The notes under the pieces: model-generated | The model's database searches: none | What the model was told of the DNA's origin: nothing | What the model saw: the letters and a program-made list of their open reading frames with translations, nothing else | Position numbers and translations under genes: made by a program | Assembly: GCA_902793285.1 (NCBI GenBank) | Contig: CADBCV010000019.1 | Coordinates: 1-37,670, forward strand | Reading direction: 5' to 3' | Length of the DNA stretch: 37,670 nucleotides | DNA from: Oscillospiraceae bacterium | GTDB taxonomy: Bacteria > Bacillota > Clostridia > Oscillospirales > Oscillospiraceae | Part shown: piece after piece, positions 14,330 through 20,983 of the stretch | How positions within the stretch are numbered: position 1 is the first letter of the stretch | Layout: the number at the start of each line of letters is the position of its first letter

Positions 14330-14516
14330 CTTGCATCTCCCTTTGGGAGAGTGGAACAAGATGCAGGAATGACGCTTTAAGCGACTTCCCTCCTCGCAGC
14401 ATAGCTGCTGCGGCCTCCGCTGCAAACATGCCACTGGCATGTTTGCTTAACGCTGCGGGGTGGCACGGCGCGTACATGACCGCGCCGTGACGGAGAGGGT
14501 TTGCGGGGACATGGCG
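14330..14516. other. Hairpin-rich spacer after the P-type ATPase gene
   Basis: No gene. Three dyads are visible. TGCATCT/AGATGCA (14333-14365) has an inner CTCCC-TTT-GGGAG and may terminate the upstream gene. A perfect 11-bp stem GCAAACATGCC/GGCATGTTTGC spans 14422-14446. CACGGCGCG/CGCGCCGTG spans 14464-14489. The density of hairpins looks like nested repeat insertions. Confidence 0.6.
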
Positions 14517-14575
14517 ACCCTCTCAGTCACCAGCGTGCGCACTGGTGCCAGCTCCCCCAGAGGGGGAGCCAAGGG
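14517..14575 (-). repeat. Dispersed hairpin repeat, copy B (inverted)
   Basis: Reverse complement of the 12066-12125 repeat with few changes. It ends 39 bases before the next gene's ATG. Confidence 0.8.
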
Positions 14576-14614
14576 CACACGCTGTTATCTCTGTGAAGTC
14601 GGGAAGGATATTGT

Positions 14615-15181
14615 ATGAACACCTACGATTTTGATAAAACCATCTTCTACCCCGACAGCTCCGCCTGCTTTATGCGCTTTTGCCTGCTGCGGCACCCCGG
14701 GGCCGTACTGCCGACGCTGCCGAAGACCTTGTGGATGGCGCTGCGCTATGCCCGCGGCAGGGTGGACGCCAGGGCCGTCAAACAGCAGGTCTTCTCCTTC
14801 CTCCCACGCCTCCGGGATCTCGACAGGACTGTCGCCGCCTTCTGGGAGAAAAATGAGCATCGCATCGGCGCCTGGTACCTCGCCCAGAAGCAGAGCACGG
14901 ATCTCATCCTCTCCGCCTCGCCCCGCTTTCTCTTGGAGCCCATCTGTGAGAAACTGGGTGTGAACCTCATCGCGACCGAGATGGACAGGTTCACCGGAGA
15001 GATCCGCGGCCTCAACTGCCACGACCGGGAGAAGGTGCGGCGCTTCTACGCCCTCGACCCCCACGTGAAAACCGAGGCGTTCTACTCCGACTCCCTCACC
15101 GACAGCCCCATGGCGGAGATCGCCGAGAGGGCCTTTCTTGTGAAAAAGCACAGACTTTTCCCATGGCCCGGGAAGCGCTGA
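14615..15181 (+). CDS. HAD-superfamily phosphatase (HAD-IB, SerB-like)
   Basis: A 188-residue cytosolic hydrolase. The catalytic aspartates are in DFDKT at residues 5-9. The helical cap is typical of subclass IB (about 15-85). Motif II is the serine of LILSASPRF. The lysine is expected around CHDREKVRRF, and motif IV lies in AFYSDSLTDSPM, with acidic residues binding magnesium. The nearest described relatives are phosphoserine phosphatase-like enzymes and PAP-type HAD-IB phosphatases; the substrate cannot be told. The ORF ends within the first base of a repeat (15182 onward). It has its own spacer on both sides, so it is probably monocistronic. Confidence 0.88.
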   Translation: MNTYDFDKTIFYPDSSACFMRFCLLRHPGAVLPTLPKTLWMALRYARGRVDARAVKQQVFSFLPRLRDLDRTVAAFWEKNEHRIGAWYLAQKQSTDLILSASPRFLLEPICEKLGVNLIATEMDRFTGEIRGLNCHDREKVRRFYALDPHVKTEAFYSDSLTDSPMAEIAERAFLVKKHRLFPWPGKR

Positions 15182-15232
15182 CCTCCCTTTGGAAAAAGGG
15201 AGGGGGACCGCTTGCGGTGGTGGGATCGATCC
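15182..15232 (+). repeat. Dispersed repeat, CCTCCCTTT...AAAGGGAGG family
   Basis: CCTCCCTTT and AAAGGGAGG form a hairpin, followed by GGGACCGC-TTGC-GGTGG and GGATCGAT. A near-identical copy lies at 37602-37652. A related inverted word (CCCCTTTTTGAAAAGGGG) follows at about 15256-15273. Confidence 0.75.
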
Positions 15233-15291
15233 CCCAGTCGCTTTGTGAAAGCCCCCTTTTTGAAAAGGGGCTTGGAAACGTCAAATGATCG

Positions 15292-15326
15292 CCGGAGTCC
15301 TGCAATCGAGCAGGGCTCCGGTTTTT
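15292..15326 (+). terminator. Terminator insulating the spoIIIA operon
   Basis: A 12-bp stem opens CCGGAG (15292) and closes CTCCGG (15321), then TTTTT. It ends directly before the proposed sigma-E -35 element. Confidence 0.88.
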
Positions 15327-15355
15327 GCATATCTGTCCGTCCCGCCTCATAGATT
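15327..15355 (+). promoter_or_regulatory. Possible sigma-E promoter of spoIIIA
   Basis: GCATATC at 15327-15333, 14 bases and CATAGATT at 15348-15355. This fits the known sigma-E pattern (KMATATT-N14-CATACAMT) at 12 of 15 positions. Sigma-E drives spoIIIA in the mother cell of Bacillus and clostridia. If real, transcription would start near 15362. Confidence 0.6.
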
Positions 15356-15374
15356 GTCCATGGGAAGTGATGCT

Positions 15375-16232
15375 GTGGATTTACGGGAGACGGCCCGGTC
15401 GCTGCTGCCGGGGAGCTATGCCATGATTTTGAACCGCTGGCCGCGGGCAGAGGAGATCCGACTGCGCGTAGGGCGGCCCCCCGGCGTCGTGATCGCAGGG
15501 CGGGAGCTTTTCGCGGGGGAGGAGACGGTTGCACGCGAGACCCTGCTGCACATCCTGGAGCGCGCGACAGGGGCCTCTCTTCACGCCTCGGCCCCGGCCC
15601 TGCGCGGGGGCTATATCAGCTATCAGGGCCTTCGTATCGGCGTCTGCGGCGAGGCTGTCATGACCGGGGACACGCTCACGGGCCTTCGCGCCTTCAGTTC
15701 GCTTTCGATCCGCATCCCGCACACAGAGCTCACGGGCGGCGCGCGCATTCTCGACACGCTCACCGAACCGGAGGCGGGGAGCATCCTCATCGCGTCTCCC
15801 CCCGGCGTCGGGAAGACGAGCCTTCTGCGCGCCCTCATCCGCCGCGCGGCCTCCGTACCCCAGCGCGTCGCGGTCCTTGACGAGCGCAACGAACTGTCCG
15901 CGACGATCTCGGGCAGGCCCTTTTTCGATCTCGGCCAGGGGAGCGATGTGCTCATCGGCGTACCGAAGAGCCAGGGGGCCATGATGGCCCTGCGCGGGCT
16001 GAACCCCGACATCATCGCCATGGACGAAATCACAAAGCCCGCGGATCTCAGCGCTGTGGAGGAGATCGCGGGCTGCGGCGTCACGCTCTTTGCCACCGCC
16101 CACGGGAGAAACCTGGAGGACATGCGAAAGCGCCCCCTGTACCGGGAGCTTCTATCCCTCGGCGTGTTCGGGCAGCTCGTCACGATCCGTCTCCGGGGCG
16201 AGGGGCGCGTCTACGAGAGGGCCGCGCTTTGA
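15375..16232 (+). CDS. spoIIIAA: Stage III sporulation protein AA (ATPase)
   Basis: A 285-residue secretion-type ATPase that energises the SpoIIIA-SpoIIQ channel between mother cell and forespore. Visible features: N-terminal EEIRLRVGRPPGVV, Walker A SPPGVGKTSLLR, the acidic VLDERNEL, and MALRGLNPDIIAMDEITKPA with Walker B. The frame is open back to 15285. The ATG at 15360 would start at or before the predicted sigma-E transcript 5' end, so the GTG at 15375 (behind GGGAAGTGA) is preferred; the difference is five residues. It is the first of eight genes and overlaps spoIIIAB by four bases. Confidence 0.92.
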   Translation: MDLRETARSLLPGSYAMILNRWPRAEEIRLRVGRPPGVVIAGRELFAGEETVARETLLHILERATGASLHASAPALRGGYISYQGLRIGVCGEAVMTGDTLTGLRAFSSLSIRIPHTELTGGARILDTLTEPEAGSILIASPPGVGKTSLLRALIRRAASVPQRVAVLDERNELSATISGRPFFDLGQGSDVLIGVPKSQGAMMALRGLNPDIIAMDEITKPADLSAVEEIAGCGVTLFATAHGRNLEDMRKRPLYRELLSLGVFGQLVTIRLRGEGRVYERAAL

Positions 16233-16741
16233 GGCGGGCGCTGGGCTTTGCGCTCCTTCTTCTCTCGGCGGCGCTATGGGCGTCGGAGCGCATCCAGGAC
16301 AGGGCCGCGCAAAACGAGGCGCTCCGGTCCTTCTGCGGCCTCCTCGGGCAGCTCTACGGCCTCCTTGAGACGGAGGGTGCCCCCATGCCGGAGCTTCTGC
16401 AGACACTCACGGAGCGCGCGGACGGGGCTGCACGGGACTTTGCGGCGGCGCTCTCCGCGTCCCTCCCGGCGCTGGGGGAGCAGAGCTTTGAGGCGCTCTA
16501 CCGCGCGGCGCTCGCGCAGAACCCGGTCGCCCGGGACAAGGATGCCCGCCGGGCACTTGAAGCGCTTGGCGCGGTGCTTGGACGCTATGAGCTCAAAACC
16601 CAGCTTGACGCGGTGTCGGGCTGTCTCGCCGCCCTGCGCCGGGAGCTTGACAAGAGAGAGGGGGAGACGCGGGATGCCGGGCGGCTCACGCTCGGGCTCT
16701 CCCTCTCCGGGGCGGCGCTGTTGGGGATCATCCTGTTATAG
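16229..16741 (+). CDS. spoIIIAB: Stage III sporulation protein AB
   Basis: A 170-residue membrane protein related to type II/IV secretion GspF-like components. An N-terminal helix (ALGFALLLLSAALWASE) is followed by a cytoplasmic helical domain and a C-terminal hydrophobic segment (LTLGLSLSGAALLGIILL). The length is standard. The TTG start overlaps the spoIIIAA stop (TTGA), so translation is coupled. With SpoIIIAA it forms the cytosolic/inner part of the channel that keeps the engulfed forespore active; assignment rests on layout and operon position. Confidence 0.9.
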   Translation: MRRALGFALLLLSAALWASERIQDRAAQNEALRSFCGLLGQLYGLLETEGAPMPELLQTLTERADGAARDFAAALSASLPALGEQSFEALYRAALAQNPVARDKDARRALEALGAVLGRYELKTQLDAVSGCLAALRRELDKREGETRDAGRLTLGLSLSGAALLGIILL

Positions 16742-16761
16742 GTGTTGCCATAGGAGACAAA

Positions 16762-16956
16762 ATGGACGTCGATTTGATATTCAAGATCGCGGCGGTCGGG
16801 ATACTGGTCGCGGTGCTCAACATCCTGCTCCAGCGCTCCGGACGGGAGGAGCAGGCGCTCATGACCACGATCGCGGCGCTCGTTGTGGTGCTGATGGTCG
16901 TGGTGCAGAAGATCAGCGAGCTTTTCCACATGATCAAAGCGCTCTTCGGGCTGTAG
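16762..16956 (+). CDS. spoIIIAC: Stage III sporulation protein AC
   Basis: A 64-residue integral membrane protein with two helices: IFKIAAVGILVAVLNILLQ and, after the polar turn RSGREEQA, TTIAALVVVLMVVVQKI. Length and the GREEQA turn are characteristic of SpoIIIAC. It starts 20 bases after spoIIIAB with GGAG upstream. It belongs to the SpoIIIA channel in the outer forespore membrane. Confidence 0.94.
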   Translation: MDVDLIFKIAAVGILVAVLNILLQRSGREEQALMTTIAALVVVLMVVVQKISELFHMIKALFGL

Positions 16957-16965
16957 ACCCGCACT

Positions 16966-17000
16966 GTCACCCTTTGTGAGCAAAGCGAGCTGAAGGATCG
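16966..17000 (+). repeat. Dispersed repeat fragment between spoIIIAC and spoIIIAD
   Basis: GTCACCCTTTGTGAGCAAAG then CGAGCTGAAGGATCG. It shares the GTCA...GAGC...GCGA...GAAGGATC skeleton with 33256-33282 and, more weakly, 37500-37533. It explains the only sizeable gap (86 bases) in an otherwise overlapping operon. Confidence 0.55.
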
Positions 17001-17042
17001 CGTGGTTTTACGCTGCGAACATGTTTACGGAAGGATTCTGAA

Positions 17043-17429
17043 ATGGAGCTCATGATCAAATGCGCGGGGGCGGGGATTTTGAGCGCGGTGTGCGTGCTGC
17101 TGCTCAGACGCTCGAACCCGGAGTTCTCCTTCGCTCTCAGCGCCGCGACGGTTGCGGTGCTGCTGCTCGCGGGGGCGTCGCTTCTGGGGGAAGTGCTCTC
17201 CGCCCTGCGGGAGATGACGGGCATTCTCGGCGCCGGGAGCGCGGAACTGCGCCCTGTTTTAAAATGCCTCGGCATCGCGTCGGTCAGCCGTTTCGGGGCC
17301 GATCTCTGCCGGGACGCCTCCCAGGGCGCGGTGGCCGCCGCCGTGGAGACGGTGGGGAGCGTCTGCGCCCTCGCTGTAGCGGCGCCGGTGCTGCTGAGTC
17401 TTCTCACGACAATAGGCGGTCTTTTATGA
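17043..17429 (+). CDS. spoIIIAD: Stage III sporulation protein AD
   Basis: A 128-residue membrane protein with four hydrophobic segments: IKCAGAGILSAVCVLLL, FALSAATVAVLLLAGASLLG, a weaker one around LKCLGIASVSRFGADLCRD, and VCALAVAAPVLLSLLTTI. The sequence LGIASVSRFGADLCRDA is the conserved core of the family. It is related to SpoIIIAC in its first half. GGAAGGATT precedes the ATG. The stop overlaps the spoIIIAE start (ATGA). Confidence 0.94.
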   Translation: MELMIKCAGAGILSAVCVLLLRRSNPEFSFALSAATVAVLLLAGASLLGEVLSALREMTGILGAGSAELRPVLKCLGIASVSRFGADLCRDASQGAVAAAVETVGSVCALAVAAPVLLSLLTTIGGLL

Positions 17430-18508
17430 AAAAGCTCCTGCTCGTGCTGCTTTTGCTGCCGCTCTTCGGTACGAGGGCCTGGGCGGAGGATGCCTTCGAC
17501 ATCTTTGACGCCCCCGCCATGCAGCAGGGGCTCACTGCCGAGGAGCGCGCGATCGGTGGGGAGCTTCACCCGGACGGCTTTGACGTCGCCTCCGCCCTCG
17601 CCCGCCTCTGGCAGAGCGCCGTGCAGCACTTTCGGGCCCGCTTTCTCGCGGAGTTCGGCTTCGCGGCGGAGCTTCTGGCCCTCGTGCTGCTCTGCGGCGC
17701 GGCGCGGGCGGCCTGCCCCACGGAGAAGATCGCAGGGCTTATTGAGATCTGCTCCGCCTCCTTTGCGGCAGCGCTCCTCCTCAATGGTGTGAACAGCCTT
17801 GTGGAGGAGACCGTGCAGGCCCTCTACCGACTCTCGGACTACTCCAAGGCGGCGCTCCCGGTGGTGTACACCGCAGCCGCCGCAAGCGGGGCGCCCGGCT
17901 CCGCCGCCGCGCGCTACGCGGCCTCCGCCCTTGCCCTCGATGTGATCCTGAGCCTTGCGCAGAGGGCCGTGATCCCGCTCATCTACGCGGTGCTGAGCCT
18001 CACGCTCGCAAACGCCGTCTTCCCGCACCCCATCTTAGGGGCCGTGGAGGGGCTCACCCGCTGGATGGCGAAGACCGCCATGACGCTGGTCTCCTTTGCC
18101 TTTACCGCCTGTCTCGGCATCTGCTCCGTGGTGAGCGGCAGCGTGGACGCTGCCGCCGTGAAGGCCGCGCGCTCTGTCATCGCGGGGGCGGTGCCCGTTG
18201 TGGGCGGCATGGTCGCGGACGCCTCCGCCGCCGTTCTCTCTGCCGCCGCCGTGGTCAGAAGCTGCACAGGAGCCTTCGGGCTTTTTGCGGTGTGCGCCAT
18301 GTGTCTCGGCCCCTTCGCGGCCCTGACGGTCAAAAACCTCCTCTTCAAGGCCGTCGCGGTCGTAGCGGAGGCCGTGCAGAACCCGAGACTCTATAAGCTC
18401 TTCTCCGGCGTCGGGAGCGCCGCGGCGCTTCTGATGGGGCTTCTCGGCAGCACAGCCCTGATGCTCTTCATCGCCATCGCCGTCGGCATGAAGGCGGTGG
18501 GCGTCTGA
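17426..18508 (+). CDS. spoIIIAE: Stage III sporulation protein AE
   Basis: A 360-residue multi-pass membrane protein. A cleavable signal peptide (MKKLLLVLLLLPLFGTRAWA) is followed by a short outer region and about seven hydrophobic segments, among them LLALVLLCGAARAA, VIPLIYAVLSLTLANAVF and ALMLFIAIAVGMKA. The GSVDAAAVKAARSVIAGAVP region, conserved in SpoIIIAE, is present. The start at 17426 gives a proper signal peptide and overlaps spoIIIAD by four bases; the frame is open further upstream but unsupported. It is the predicted membrane core of the SpoIIIA complex. Confidence 0.94.
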   Translation: MKKLLLVLLLLPLFGTRAWAEDAFDIFDAPAMQQGLTAEERAIGGELHPDGFDVASALARLWQSAVQHFRARFLAEFGFAAELLALVLLCGAARAACPTEKIAGLIEICSASFAAALLLNGVNSLVEETVQALYRLSDYSKAALPVVYTAAAASGAPGSAAARYAASALALDVILSLAQRAVIPLIYAVLSLTLANAVFPHPILGAVEGLTRWMAKTAMTLVSFAFTACLGICSVVSGSVDAAAVKAARSVIAGAVPVVGGMVADASAAVLSAAAVVRSCTGAFGLFAVCAMCLGPFAALTVKNLLFKAVAVVAEAVQNPRLYKLFSGVGSAAALLMGLLGSTALMLFIAIAVGMKAVGV

Positions 18509-18987
18509 TGCGGGAGGGGCTTTACACACTCATTGGCCTTGCGTTTTTCTGCGGGGCGGCTCTGTATCTCTGTCCGGAGGGCGGCGCGCGGCGCGTCCTC
18601 ACGCTTCTTTGTACGGCGGTCCTCGCAGCGTCGGTGCTCTCAGCCCTCGGGGAGCTTGACTACGGCAGTCTCACCCGGCTCGAGGCGCGCTTTAACAGTG
18701 CCGAGGCGGAAATCACGCAATCGGGCCGGGAGCGCGGAGACAGACTCCGGCTTCTGCTCTTTGAGGAGAGGGCAGAGCGCTATCTGGGGGAGAAGGCAGA
18801 CGCCCTCGGTCTCACGCTTTTGGAGGCGCGCATCGAGGCGGTGCAGACAGAGGAGGGCGAGCTGCGGCCCTATGCCGCCTCGATACGGGTCACAGGGGCC
18901 GAAGAGAGCGCCGAGGCCCTCTGCATCCTCCTGCGTGACGAGCTCAAGATCCCCGTGGAAAGGCAGGCGTGGCGCGTGAATGAGTAG
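18508..18987 (+). CDS. spoIIIAF: Stage III sporulation protein AF
   Basis: A 159-residue protein with two N-terminal membrane helices (LYTLIGLAFFCGAALYLC and VLTLLCTAVLAASVLSAL) and a C-terminal soluble domain of about 90 residues. That domain is the ring-building alpha/beta fold seen in SpoIIIAF/AG/AH (ERYLGEKADALGLTLLEARI, then VTGAEESAEALCILLRDE). The start shares one base with the spoIIIAE stop (TGATG). The end overlaps spoIIIAG by eight bases. Confidence 0.92.
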   Translation: MREGLYTLIGLAFFCGAALYLCPEGGARRVLTLLCTAVLAASVLSALGELDYGSLTRLEARFNSAEAEITQSGRERGDRLRLLLFEERAERYLGEKADALGLTLLEARIEAVQTEEGELRPYAASIRVTGAEESAEALCILLRDELKIPVERQAWRVNE

Positions 18988-19297
18988 GGATGTCCTGGAA
19001 CTTGCGAAAAAATGGAAAACGCCGCTCTTCATCCTGCTCGCGGGCCTGCTGCTTCTGCTGCTGCCGGGCGGGGAGGAGAAGAGCGAGCCGGCTGCGCCGC
19101 CCGAGGCGGCCCTCGCGGACATTCTCTCCAAAACCCAGGGGGTGGGGGAGGCCCGGGTGCTCATTTCGGACAGCGGCGTGGTGGTAGCCTGCGAGGGTGC
19201 TTCCAGCGCTGAGGTGCGCCTTGACATTTTGCGCGCCGTCCGCTCATATACTGGTTTTGGCACGGATAAGATCACCATTTTGAAGTTAAGAAAATGA
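18980..19297 (+). CDS. spoIIIAG: Stage III sporulation protein AG
   Basis: A 105-residue, short SpoIIIAG. One N-terminal helix (TPLFILLAGLLLLLLPGGEE) precedes a ring-building motif domain (AALADILSKTQGVGEARVLI, then SGVVVACEGASSAEVRLDIL). Bacillus SpoIIIAG is about 230 residues and carries a large beta insertion that forms the 30-mer ring's cage. Here that insertion is absent, as is common in clostridia, leaving only the core fold. The C-terminus FGTDKITILKLRK is typical. Confidence 0.9.
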   Translation: MSRDVLELAKKWKTPLFILLAGLLLLLLPGGEEKSEPAAPPEAALADILSKTQGVGEARVLISDSGVVVACEGASSAEVRLDILRAVRSYTGFGTDKITILKLRK

Positions 19298-19318
19298 GCG
19301 GGGAGGAGATCGTGCAAC

Positions 19319-19858
19319 ATGAAAAATCGGAAAAGGAACCTGACGATGCTGGCTGTGATGATGTTTGTATGCGCCGCGGTGGCGCTCAACTGGAGCTACA
19401 ACAGCCGCTGGGGAAAGCCGGACGCGGAAATGGTCTATGCCGAGGATGAGGCGATGCTCGCGGCGCAGATGGACTTTGAGAAAACCCTCATGCCCGCGGG
19501 CACCGAGTACTTTGCCGAGGCGCGCCTGACGCGCCAGGTCTCGCGGGACGAGGCGCTGGAGCTTTTGCAGACCGCCGCGGCGGCGGAGTCCGCGTCCCAG
19601 GAGACCATCGACGGGGCCATGACCGCCATCACGAACATGGCGGCCTGCTCCATGCAGGAGGCGCAGATCGAAAACCTCCTGCTTGCCAAGAATTTTGAGG
19701 ATTGCGTGGTGTACATCGGCTCCGACAAGGTGACAGTCGCGGTGCCCGCCCCCATGGAGGGACTGAGCGAGGAGGCCGTCGCCCGCATCACGGATGTCAT
19801 CTGCACCGAAACGAGCTACAGACCCACGCAGCTCAGTATCATCGAGGTAAAGGCGTAA
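19319..19858 (+). CDS. spoIIIAH: Stage III sporulation protein AH
   Basis: A 179-residue bitopic membrane protein. One N-terminal helix (LAVMMFVCAAVALNWSY) is followed by a linker and a YscJ/FliF-like ring domain (about 95-179: EALELLQTAAAAESASQETI, then NLLLAKNFEDCVVYIGSDKV). In Bacillus this domain meets SpoIIQ (or the LytM protein in clostridia) across the intermembrane space. It is the last gene of the operon, 21 bases after spoIIIAG. A terminator within the following repeat (19933-19974) closes the unit. Confidence 0.94.
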   Translation: MKNRKRNLTMLAVMMFVCAAVALNWSYNSRWGKPDAEMVYAEDEAMLAAQMDFEKTLMPAGTEYFAEARLTRQVSRDEALELLQTAAAAESASQETIDGAMTAITNMAACSMQEAQIENLLLAKNFEDCVVYIGSDKVTVAVPAPMEGLSEEAVARITDVICTETSYRPTQLSIIEVKA

Positions 19859-19878
19859 GAGAGTAGTATTCCAAATCC

Positions 19879-20026
19879 GTAGGGCCGACGCCCTCGGCGG
19901 CCCGCGCGGAACAACCTTAAATAAAGCAAACAGCCCCCGGCGAAAACGTACTTTGTTACGAATTCGCCGGGGGCCTTCATCATTTGGGCTTTTCACTGCC
20001 GGGCCGCCGAGGGCGTCGGCCCCTAC
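19879..20026. repeat. Inverted-repeat element, copy 1 (with internal terminator)
   Basis: GTAGGGCCGACGCCCTCGGC then GGCCCG at 19879-19904 is the reverse complement of 20000-20026, apart from one extra C. Inside is a strong hairpin, GCCCCCGGCGAA (19933-19944) with TTCGCCGGGGGC (19963-19974), which probably terminates spoIIIA. Related pairs lie at 29099-29249 and 33147-33228, and a single end at 8740-8765. It encodes no protein and resembles a MITE. Confidence 0.8.
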
Positions 20027-20153
20027 GATGTCAATTGACTTTTTCCGCATCGGCTTGAATCTTTTTTCGCTTTTATTCAGAATCCGAAGAAAAGCGCTTC
20101 CTTTTTTTCGGATCTTGTGATAAAATGACGTGATATCAATTGGGAGGTTTCCT

Positions 20154-20516
20154 ATGGGCGAGAATTATATCAGCTGCCAGGCTGAGAAGGGCAGCATCAA
20201 TATTTCCGAGGAGGTCATCACCGACGTCGTCAAATCCGCCGTGAGTGAGACGGAGGGCGTCGCGGGTCTCTCCTATACCGCCGGGGCCGAGATTGCGGAG
20301 CTCATTGGGCTCAAGACCGTGTCGAAGGGCGTCAAGGTCCAGTTTGCCGATGAAAAGATCATCATTGATGTCATCATAAACGTGCTCTACGGCAGCAACA
20401 TTGTCCAGGTCGCGCAGGACGTGCAGGACAAGGTCATGTCCCTTGTACAGGCTTCCACCGGCTTTGACCAGGCTGAGGTGAACGTCCACGTGGCCGGCAT
20501 ATCCTTTGATAAATAA
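20154..20516 (+). CDS. Asp23/Gls24 family protein (YqhY-like)
   Basis: A 120-residue cytosolic protein of the Asp23 family. The N-terminal GSINISEEVITDVVKSAVSE is followed by EGVAGLS and the conserved KGVKVQFADEKIIIDVIINV, then a helix (VAQDVQDKVMSLVQASTG) and VNVHVAGI. GGGAGG at 20144-20149 fixes the ATG at 20154. In Bacillus the equivalent gene yqhY lies between accBC and nusB and affects fatty-acid synthesis through acetyl-CoA carboxylase. The same place next to nusB supports the YqhY identity here, although accBC is missing. Confidence 0.88.
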   Translation: MGENYISCQAEKGSINISEEVITDVVKSAVSETEGVAGLSYTAGAEIAELIGLKTVSKGVKVQFADEKIIIDVIINVLYGSNIVQVAQDVQDKVMSLVQASTGFDQAEVNVHVAGISFDK

Positions 20517-20533
20517 AGGCGGAGGATTTCAAC

Positions 20534-20983
20534 ATGACCAGAACCACCGCGAGAGAGATCGCCATTCAGCTCGGCTTCGCGGCCGCCGCGACGGGGGAGG
20601 AGCCCTCCGCGCTGCTTGACCGCTTCTTCGAGCCGGAGCACTATGCCACCCTCGCCGAGGAGGACGCGCTTTTTGCCGAGACCCCGGATGAGGCGCAGAC
20701 AGCCTACATTCGCCGCCTCGTCACGCTCATTGACGAGCACCGGGACGAGATCGACAATGAGATCCGCACTTACGCCAAGGGCTGGCGCCCTGAGCGTATG
20801 TCCAGGACCGCGCTTGCCGTGCTGCGCTGCGCCCTGTGCGAGATTCTGTACATGGACGATATCCCGGACGCCGCCGCCATCAACGAGGCGGTGGAGCTCT
20901 CCAAGGGCTATGACGAGCCGGACACCGTCGCGTTTGTGAACGGCGTTCTCGGCGGCTTTATGCGCGGGAGAGCGGAAAAGTGA
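20534..20983 (+). CDS. nusB: Transcription antitermination factor NusB
   Basis: A 149-residue all-helical RNA-binding protein that with NusE (S10) binds boxA in rRNA leaders. The start TRTTAREIAIQLGFAA corresponds to the R-x-x-R-x-x-A-x-Q helix that contacts boxA. The C-terminal WRPERMSRTALAVLRCALCE, then DIPDAAAINEAVELSKGY and VAFVNGVLGG are the family signature. AAGGCGGAGG lies before the ATG. It is followed by xseA with a four-base overlap (GTGA). Confidence 0.95.
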   Translation: MTRTTAREIAIQLGFAAAATGEEPSALLDRFFEPEHYATLAEEDALFAETPDEAQTAYIRRLVTLIDEHRDEIDNEIRTYAKGWRPERMSRTALAVLRCALCEILYMDDIPDAAAINEAVELSKGYDEPDTVAFVNGVLGGFMRGRAEK

